Shown here: piece by piece, positions 58,572 through 64,000 of the stretch
Numbering within the stretch: position 1 is the stretch's first letter
Layout of the letters: each line of letters starts with the position of its first letter
Source of the DNA: Verrucomicrobium sp. BvORR034
Lineage (GTDB): Bacteria > Verrucomicrobiota > Verrucomicrobiia > Verrucomicrobiales > Verrucomicrobiaceae
Direction: 5' to 3'
DNA: 64,000 nucleotides
Assembly: GCF_000739635.1 (NCBI RefSeq)
Contig: NZ_BATQ01000091.1
Coordinates: 1-64,000 of the forward strand
Position numbers and translations under genes: made by a program
Notes under the pieces: generated by a model
The model's input: the letters and a program-made list of their open reading frames with translations, nothing else
Databases searched by the model: none
What the model was told of the DNA's origin: nothing

Positions 58572-59651
58572 ATGCGCGACCACGTCAAACTCTTCATTCC
58601 CGGACCCGTAGAAGTCTCTCCCGACACCTACGCGGCCATGTCCGCTCCGATGATTGGTCATCGCAGCAAGGATTTCCAAAACCTGTACGCAGAGATTCAT
58701 GAGAAGCTGCAGGTCCTCTTCGGAACCAAGCAACTGGTGTTTCTGAGCACTTCCTCCGCTTTCGGCGTCATGGAAGGCGCGGTGCGGAACCTGGTGAAGA
58801 AGAAGGTGCTGAACTGCTGCTGCGGCGCGTTCTCCGACAAGTGGCACGACGTTTCCCTCCGTTGTGGCAAGCAGGCGGAGGCCTTGAAAGTGCCCTGGGG
58901 CCAGGCCATTCTTGCCTCCCAGGTCGAAGAAAAGCTCGCCACCGGCGAGTTCGACACCGTGACCCTGGTACACAGCGAGACCTCCACGGGCGTCCTCAGC
59001 CCGGTGGCAGAGATCGCCAAGCTCAAGGCGAAGTTTCCGGATGTGCTCTTCATCGTGGACACGGTTTCGTCCTTCACGACGGTGCCGATGAACTTCGATG
59101 AGTTGGGCATCGATGTTCTTCTCACGGGCAGCCAGAAAGCTTTCGCCATGCCGCCCGGCCTTGGTCTCTTCACGGCCAGCGAAGCCGCCTACGAGCGCGC
59201 CGCCACGGTCGCAGACCGCGGCTACTACTTCGACTTCCTTGAGTTCAAAGCCAACGGCGAGAAGAGCATGACGCCCAGCACGCCGTGCATCTCCCTCATC
59301 TACGGCCTGCGTCACCAGCTCAACAAGTTCTTCGCCGAAGGGCTGGAGAACCGTTATGCCCGTCACGCCCGCCTCAACGGCCAGGTGCATGATTGGGTGG
59401 CCAAGCACGGCTTCGAGCACTTCGCCGCTGAAGGCTACCGCACGAAGGGCCTGACCTGCGTGAAGAACAACAAGGAGATCGATGTCTCTGCGTTCGTCAG
59501 CAACCTCAAGAAGAAGCACAAGCTCGTCATCGACGGCGGCTACGGCAAGATCAAGGGGACGACGTTCCGCATCTCCAACATGGGTGACGAGAGCGATGAA
59601 TCCATCGGCGAGTTGATCGCAGCGCTGGATGACACGCTCGGTTCCCTGTAG
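58572..59651 (+). CDS. Class V aminotransferase, alanine/serine-glyoxylate type
   Basis: A 359-residue PLP enzyme of the class V aminotransferase family (serine-pyruvate, alanine-glyoxylate or aspartate aminotransferase of the purple type). It shows LFIPGPVEVSPDT, FLSTSSAFGVMEGAVRNL, TLVHSETSTGVL, FIVDTVSSF and the PLP lysine in LTGSQKAFAMPPGLG (K189). It ends with GTTFRISNMGDES. Substrate cannot be decided; the related phosphoserine aminotransferase is possible in a lineage that lacks SerC. Monocistronic: repeat sequence upstream and a strong terminator downstream. Confidence 0.92.
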   Translation: MRDHVKLFIPGPVEVSPDTYAAMSAPMIGHRSKDFQNLYAEIHEKLQVLFGTKQLVFLSTSSAFGVMEGAVRNLVKKKVLNCCCGAFSDKWHDVSLRCGKQAEALKVPWGQAILASQVEEKLATGEFDTVTLVHSETSTGVLSPVAEIAKLKAKFPDVLFIVDTVSSFTTVPMNFDELGIDVLLTGSQKAFAMPPGLGLFTASEAAYERAATVADRGYYFDFLEFKANGEKSMTPSTPCISLIYGLRHQLNKFFAEGLENRYARHARLNGQVHDWVAKHGFEHFAAEGYRTKGLTCVKNNKEIDVSAFVSNLKKKHKLVIDGGYGKIKGTTFRISNMGDESDESIGELIAALDDTLGSL

Positions 59652-59673
59652 TAGAACAAGTTTGGTTCGATGA

Positions 59674-59713
59674 AAAGGCTGCTTGGGTCAGAGGACCGAA
59701 GCAGCCTTTTTTG
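59674..59713 (+). terminator. Rho-independent terminator
   Basis: A 12-base-pair stem AAAAGGCTGCTT/AAGCAGCCTTTT with a 14-base loop, ending in six T, 23 bases after the aminotransferase stop. Confidence 0.88.
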
Positions 59714-59734
59714 ATTTCGAATAACTATCCCTGT

Positions 59735-59910
59735 CCAAGGAGCGGCGGTTTGTGCCTTAAGCACAACCGCTGATCGTGACCGAAGGGAGACGTGCCTTAT
59801 GGACGGGCGACGGTCGCCAATGGCCTGACCCACCGCTTTTGTGGATTGGTGATAGCCTGCTCCGCTCGCCACGGCGGTTGTGCTTGAAGCACAAACCGCC
59901 GCTCCTTGGA
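59735..59910. repeat. Inverted-repeat element (second family, copies 2 and 3)
   Basis: Copy 2 (59735-59770) starts TCCAAGGAGCGGCGGTTTGT; copy 3 (59875-59910) is its near-perfect reverse complement and ends GCCGCTCCTTGGA. Each arm contains its own hairpin (TTGTGC/GCACAA). Together they make a 176-base element with 36-base terminal inverted repeats around about 100 bases of non-coding sequence, a MITE-like layout. Confidence 0.75.
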
Positions 59911-59935
59911 CAATCGGTATTTGGCCCTGCTTGCC

Positions 59936-60976
59936 TCACCCTGCCGCGAGAGTGGCCCGCACCCGCGGCGCGACCTCGGTCCCCAACAATCGGATGGACT
60001 CCAGCATCTTCTCATGGGGCACCGCAGCCACCGTCATCTGAAAGTTCAGCCGGACAATACCACCTAGATCCTTGCTGAGCCGGACGACTTTCTCCGCCAC
60101 GGTATCGGGATCGCCAATGAGCAGCGCTCCATTCGGTCCGGCCACCGCTTCAAACTGCGCCCGCGTGGTTGGGGGCCATCCGCGCTCCTTGCCGATGCGG
60201 GTGAACGACTCCGCATAGCCGGGGAAGAAGTCGTCCTTGGCAGCGGCGGTGGTTTGACCCACGAACCCGAGACAATGGAGCCCGACTTTGAGCGATTCCG
60301 GTTTATGACCTGCCTCCAGTCCTGCCTGGCGATAGAGATCAATCAAAGGACGGAAATGTCGAGGATCACCACCGATGATGGCCACCATGAGAGGGAGGCC
60401 CAGTGTACCCGCACGCACAAAGGAGGCAGGAGTGCCGCCGACCCCCAGCCAGATGGGAATAGAATCCTGCAGGGGGCGGGGATAGACGCCCTGCCCGGTG
60501 AGGGGTGCCCGGTGCCGACCGGCCCAAGTCACATGAGTCTCGGAGCGCAGCTTCAACAAAAGGTCGAGCTTTTCGGAAAAGAGCGAGTCATAGTCGCGCA
60601 CATTGAGGCCGAAGAGAGGAAAGGCCTCCGTGAAGGAACCACGGCCAACCACCAGCTCCGCACGCCCCTTGGAGATGAGGTCGAGCGTCGCGAATTCTTG
60701 GAACACTCGTACTGGGTCGGCTGCACTGAGCACGGTGACGGCACTGTTCAGACGAATTCGCTGGGTTCGCGCGGCGGCGGCCGCCAGGATGACGGCGGGT
60801 GCAGAATCCAGGAACTCGCTGCGATGGTGCTCGCCAATGCCAAAGGCATCCAGCCCGGACTCATCGGCCAACGTGATTTCCTCGAGCAGGTTGCCCATCC
60901 TTTCAGCCGGGGAGATGGACTGGCCTGAGGTGGTGTTGGTGGACGTGGCTACAAAGCTGTCGATGCCGATTTGCAT
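59936..60976 (-). CDS. LLM-class flavin-dependent oxidoreductase
   Basis: A 346-residue luciferase-like monooxygenase (TIM barrel, FMN or F420). It opens MQIGIDSFVATS from the ATG at 60976 and shows ADESGLDAFGIGEHHRSEF, LNSAVTVLSAADPVRVFQEFATLDLISKGRAELVVGRG-type segments, IPIWLGVGGTPAS and LLIGDPDTVAEKVVRL. The EHH motif is typical of the bacterial luciferase family. Substrate is unknown. Start at a TTG three codons earlier is also possible. It is convergent with the inverted-repeat element. Confidence 0.9.
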   Translation of the reverse strand: MQIGIDSFVATSTNTTSGQSISPAERMGNLLEEITLADESGLDAFGIGEHHRSEFLDSAPAVILAAAAARTQRIRLNSAVTVLSAADPVRVFQEFATLDLISKGRAELVVGRGSFTEAFPLFGLNVRDYDSLFSEKLDLLLKLRSETHVTWAGRHRAPLTGQGVYPRPLQDSIPIWLGVGGTPASFVRAGTLGLPLMVAIIGGDPRHFRPLIDLYRQAGLEAGHKPESLKVGLHCLGFVGQTTAAAKDDFFPGYAESFTRIGKERGWPPTTRAQFEAVAGPNGALLIGDPDTVAEKVVRLSKDLGGIVRLNFQMTVAAVPHEKMLESIRLLGTEVAPRVRATLAAG

Positions 60977-61140
60977 GGTGTCCAAGGGATACGCGTCGGC
61001 AAACGATCTGGACGAGCAGGGTATAGACAGAAGACTTCAAGACACAAGACTTGAAACAGGGGTGAGACGGGGTGTTCTGGTGCTGTTCCTATTTGCTTGG
61101 CCCAGCATCTCCTAATGCGCCGTCAACTGCCCACTGGCTA

Positions 61141-61932
61141 TCACTTGCGGCGGCGCAAAGCCCAGACCACCAAAGCAGAACTCAGCAGCAGCATGCGGCC
61201 AGGTTCCGGAACGGCGGAATACTGGATGAATTCGACCGATTCGTAGTAGGCGGCCCGGGCTGTCTGGGGGAGGGACTGCGCGTTGTTGTCGCCCCAGTAG
61301 AGCAGGCTTGAGCCGCCGGCTGCTCCCTGGTTGCTGCCCGCATAGTCGGTGAGCCAGACTTCCCCGTCGATGGAGACCGTGGTGAGTTTTGTCGCAGGGT
61401 CATAGACCATGGAGTAGTCATGGTATCCGGGGGACAAAGTCTTGTTGGTGCCTCCAAAGACGGAGACGATGGTGCCTCCCGTGGCGTTGCGGCCAAACAT
61501 CAGCGCCCAGGCGCGCCGGTTGCCCGATCCGTCGTTGGCAGCCAGGAAACCGACCCAGGTGTTGCTGCCTGTGGTCCAGGCCGCGTTCTCGTTGGGGTCG
61601 AGCGTGGGGATCTTGACGGTGGCGTTGCACTCCCAGCCAGTGCTCAGGATGTCTGTAACCTTCGGTGCGGTGAGGGAGGTCTGATAGTACAATCCAGTGC
61701 CACCAGAGGTGGCCCCCGGATCGTAGATCCGCCAGGACTGTCTGTTGTTGTCAGCGACGTCCGTGTAGGCGGAGGTCACGATGGTGGTGGCTGAGCTCGT
61801 GCTTTTCGCCCAGCCCTCGGTGGTGGGATCCGTGGCTCCCTGGTGAGAGTAGAGGACTGTTGCCGCCTGGAGGGTTGTGGAAACAACCGTCAGAGTCGGG
61901 ATCAGGAAAAACAGCAGGCTGTGCCATCGCAT
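61141..61932 (-). CDS. PEP-CTERM secreted protein
   Basis: A 263-residue exported protein with a Sec signal ending TTLQA. The body is a beta-sandwich, laminin-G or lectin-like (VLYSHQGATDPTTEGW, WVGFLAAND, TVSIDGEVWLTDYAG). The C-terminus is a PEP-CTERM sorting signal: VPEPGR, a membrane span and terminal basic ALRRRK. Such proteins are anchored and processed by exosortase/archaeosortase and relate to exopolysaccharide production. No exosortase gene is in the window. An ATG five codons upstream is an alternative start. Confidence 0.82.
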   Translation of the reverse strand: MRWHSLLFFLIPTLTVVSTTLQAATVLYSHQGATDPTTEGWAKSTSSATTIVTSAYTDVADNNRQSWRIYDPGATSGGTGLYYQTSLTAPKVTDILSTGWECNATVKIPTLDPNENAAWTTGSNTWVGFLAANDGSGNRRAWALMFGRNATGGTIVSVFGGTNKTLSPGYHDYSMVYDPATKLTTVSIDGEVWLTDYAGSNQGAAGGSSLLYWGDNNAQSLPQTARAAYYESVEFIQYSAVPEPGRMLLLSSALVVWALRRRK

Positions 61933-62032
61933 GATGGCGCTGAGCATGCACGACGCATGCCACTGAGGATCACGAGGTACATAAGTACCAGTGTCCGTCA
62001 GTTTGTGAAGAGGCGTCTTTGCCAGGGGCGGC

Positions 62033-62518
62033 TCACCGCTTCTGGAGGCGGCCCTTCAGCATACCGGGGGAGTTCCACTTGATGACGTGGTACGTCGCCG
62101 GGGTGTCTCCCACATTGCGGATGCTGTGCATCTGGTTCGCCGCCTGAAAAATCACGGACCCTGGGCCCACGCGAACGAGATTGCCGTTCACGAGAGATTC
62201 CACCGTGCCCTCCTTCACCACGATGATCTCTTCATCTGGATGTTGGTGGGGTGGGTGAGCTTCTTCGCCAGGGTTCAGGGTGGTGATGTGGCACTCCAGT
62301 TCATCCAGGGTGGCGGTGGGCGCCTGGCAGACTTTGCGCACCTGGCCTTTGGCGGTGTTCTTCGCTGTAAGTTTGTCCCAGTCAAAAACTTGGGAACTCA
62401 TGGGGGACGGAGCTGCGACTACGGGGGCTGGCTCCTGCGCGAGGGACATCATGGCCACTCCGGCGACCAGAGAACCGGCGGCAATCCAATGACGTGGGGC
62501 AAATCGGGAGTGGCTCAT
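62033..62518 (-). CDS. Secreted cupin-domain protein
   Basis: A 161-residue exported protein with a signal (about 1-27, ending SLAQ). The double-stranded beta-helix (cupin) shows LNPGEEAHPPHQHPDEEIIVVKEG, with the histidine/glutamate metal ligands, and GPGSVIFQAANQMHSIRNVG with the second-motif histidine. Its length is that of a single cupin. It sits 18 bases after the jelly-roll gene on the same strand and may be cotranscribed. Function unknown; a sugar isomerase-like role or a metal-dependent sensor is possible. Confidence 0.85.
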   Translation of the reverse strand: MSHSRFAPRHWIAAGSLVAGVAMMSLAQEPAPVVAAPSPMSSQVFDWDKLTAKNTAKGQVRKVCQAPTATLDELECHITTLNPGEEAHPPHQHPDEEIIVVKEGTVESLVNGNLVRVGPGSVIFQAANQMHSIRNVGDTPATYHVIKWNSPGMLKGRLQKR

Positions 62519-62536
62519 GAGGAGGATTGGTTGAGG

Positions 62537-63322
62537 TTATTTGGCAGGCGCGGCATTCCACACCTTGATGTCGTCGTAGAACCCATCTTTGCCCGCCACG
62601 CCCAGTTCGATCTTGGACTTGGTGTCGTGCGCGATGCCAGATGACTTCAGGTAGCCTGCAGGTTCGCCATCGATGGTGACGCGCATTTCGTCTCCCACCG
62701 TCTCCACCACCAGGTTGTACCATTTGCCCGTCTCGAACTTGGCGGGGTAGGTGACCTGACGGCCCAACAGCAGCTTGTTGGCCTCCGCCTTCTTGGCCGG
62801 ATCGGTGCTGTTGCGCATCTCGCGGATCTCATTCTTCATGCCGCCATCGCGCTCGTCGATGATGGTCACTCCATTGAGTCGAACTTGGGCCCGGCAGAGG
62901 TGGCCGTAGTGCGCTCCGGTGTACTTGCGGTCGTCGAACTCGACGTCGATCATCGACGCTCCCTCGAACTTGATCTTCACTTCCACCACGCTGTCCTTGG
63001 TGGGGATCTCCAGACCGTGGACGGCGGCGTGAGCGGTGACCGCCGGTTTGCCATCGGCGGCGGGGATGTTCTGGTCCCGGGTCTGGGTGCCCTTCAGCGT
63101 ACCGTTCTCCACCGCGAAGGTGGGCACCACTTTGTGCCAGACGGCGGCCGGTGTGGCCCCTTGGAAGTCATCGGAGAACAGGAGCTCCTTCTTCACGGCG
63201 ATCGACTTGGAGGGGACCTTGGGCAGCTTGGGAGCGTCTGCTGCGGGGGCGGAGGTGAGGCCCGCCAGGAGGAAAGGGAGTGCGAGGAGCGGTCGGCTGA
63301 ATTGAAGCGTGCGTGAATTCAT
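62537..63322 (-). CDS. Secreted jelly-roll protein of the 3-keto-disaccharide hydrolase-like (DUF1080) type
   Basis: A 261-residue exported protein (signal ending TSAPAAD). The mature part is a single beta-sandwich of LamG or DUF1080 type: ELLFSDDFQGATPAAVWH, ENGTLKGTQTRDQN, SVVEVKIKFEGASMIDVEF, GKWYNLVVETVGDEMRVTIDGE and GFYDDIKVW. Such domains bind or cleave glycans and are expanded in Verrucomicrobiota and Planctomycetes. The catalytic site is unproved. It is upstream of the cupin gene and faces away from the FAD oxidoreductase. Confidence 0.78.
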   Translation of the reverse strand: MNSRTLQFSRPLLALPFLLAGLTSAPAADAPKLPKVPSKSIAVKKELLFSDDFQGATPAAVWHKVVPTFAVENGTLKGTQTRDQNIPAADGKPAVTAHAAVHGLEIPTKDSVVEVKIKFEGASMIDVEFDDRKYTGAHYGHLCRAQVRLNGVTIIDERDGGMKNEIREMRNSTDPAKKAEANKLLLGRQVTYPAKFETGKWYNLVVETVGDEMRVTIDGEPAGYLKSSGIAHDTKSKIELGVAGKDGFYDDIKVWNAAPAK

Positions 63323-63463
63323 GGAGGATGCTATACGCCGGGGTGGCGGGTCGCTCTATCGGGGCAATCTCCGTGGAGAAGCGTTCGCCCCCCAGGTGAA
63401 AATGGCTTCATCTTGGGAAAGGTTATCCCGTCCAAATTCCGGATTTTCCGACTTCTTCAACGA

Positions 63464-64000
63464 ATGAAACTTCCTCTCGCCTCCCTTGCTCTGACCCTGC
63501 TGTCTGTGCTGCCTCTGACCGGACAGGAGACGGTCCAGGCGGATCTCGTCATCTATGGCGGCACCAGCGCCGGGGTGGTGGCGGCCGTGCAGGCGGCCAA
63601 GATGGGGCGCAGCGTGGCCTTGATCGAGCCGGGCCAGCACTTCGGCGGGATGAGCGTGGAAGGGCTGGGTGGATCTGACATCGACAACCACAAGCCTTTC
63701 CAGAACAGCCCTGCCGTGGGTGGGCTGACGCTGCAGTTCTACCGCAAGGCGGCGCGCAGATACGGGAGGCTGGCCGAGTTCGATGAAATGCTAAAAACAC
63801 GGGAGAAGAAACCGGCGCTGTGGCGTTTTGAGTCGCATGTGGCGGAGGAGGTGTTCTCAACCTGGATGAAGGAGTTTCCCAAGATTCGTCTGTTTCCGGG
63901 AACCCGGCTCGCAGATGCAGGCAGCGCCGTGAAGGAAGGGCCGCGTCTCGTGGCGCTCAAGGCTGAAGGGGGCCAGGAATTTCGGGGCCGGATGTTCATT
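63464..64000 (+). CDS. FAD-dependent oxidoreductase, secreted, 3' end outside window
   Basis: The first 179 residues of an exported flavoprotein. A Sec signal (about 1-20, ending LTGQ) leads to an FAD-binding Rossmann motif: ADLVIYGGTSAGVVAAVQAA, then GRSVALIEPGQHFGGMSVEGLGGSDID. This opening is that of the FAD_oxidored (xanthan lyase-like) family, common beside DUF1080 and cupin proteins in Verrucomicrobiota. The remaining sequence (SHVAEEVFSTWM, RLFPGTRL) fits. The substrate is likely a sugar or polysaccharide fragment, by analogy. The ATG at 63464 follows a divergent promoter region; no Shine-Dalgarno is seen. Confidence 0.88.
   Translation, partial: MKLPLASLALTLLSVLPLTGQETVQADLVIYGGTSAGVVAAVQAAKMGRSVALIEPGQHFGGMSVEGLGGSDIDNHKPFQNSPAVGGLTLQFYRKAARRYGRLAEFDEMLKTREKKPALWRFESHVAEEVFSTWMKEFPKIRLFPGTRLADAGSAVKEGPRLVALKAEGGQEFRGRMFI

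Overview
The window reads as ordinary chromosome of a GC-rich Gram-negative bacterium of the Verrucomicrobiota, most likely near Verrucomicrobium/Prosthecobacter. That placement is an inference from gene content: a DUF1552/DUF1592 secreted pair, a ThuA-domain protein, a PEP-CTERM protein, an FAD-oxidoreductase next to jelly-roll and cupin secreted proteins, a very large cadherin/PA14/M60 exoprotein, an SpeA plus carboxy(nor)spermidine dehydrogenase pair, and many lipoproteins and secreted proteins. No tRNA, rRNA, CRISPR array, prophage or transposase gene was seen. Most genes have no recognisable Shine-Dalgarno sequence.

Layout. 1-1.9 kb: two tandem prepilin peptidases, the second without the cysteine domain. 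1.9-5.2 kb: a VanX-like dipeptidase lipoprotein, a CCA-adding enzyme and a lineage-specific lipoprotein. 5.3-13.9 kb: small membrane and secreted proteins, a transglutaminase-like TPR protein and a 1741-residue M60-type exoprotein. 13.9-19.5 kb (minus strand): DUF1552 and DUF1592 proteins, a membrane protein and a frameshifted ThuA protein. 19.7-29.7 kb: hisC, mnmE, speA, carboxynorspermidine synthase, a frameshifted RlmM-like methyltransferase, a glycosyltransferase and arabinose-5-phosphate isomerase. 29.7-40.6 kb: a PDZ/TPR protein, a cyclase, a DUF5722 glycosidase-like protein, HAD, DUF2726, GAF, two alpha/beta hydrolases and DUF5069. 40.7-48.5 kb: H+-pyrophosphatase, family-4-like uracil-DNA glycosylase, 3D lipoprotein, nth, an outer-membrane barrel, a redoxin and a C39-like lipoprotein. 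48.9-53.0 kb (minus strand): site-2 protease, enolase, FtsB-like protein and LptF/G permease. 53.2-57.7 kb: an ExbB/ExbD/TonB-like set with a long TPR protein. 57.7-64 kb: YCII protein, class V aminotransferase, LLM flavoenzyme, PEP-CTERM protein, cupin, jelly-roll protein and the start of an FAD oxidoreductase.

Two results stand out. First, the 53.2-57.7 kb operon looks like an energised ExbB-ExbD-TonB module, but by eye alignment it lacks every residue known to carry protons in ExbB and ExbD; it could be a non-energised derivative. Second, several intergenic regions hold a dispersed twin-hairpin repeat (about 80-90 bp, at least five copies in both orientations) whose stems change in a compensatory way between copies. 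A second palindromic repeat family sits at 58-60 kb.

Three genes (thuA-like, rlmM-like and the TPR gene) are each broken by a single missing base in or near a G or C run. The uniform pattern suggests homopolymer sequencing error more than real gene decay, and should be resolved before these genes are called pseudogenes.
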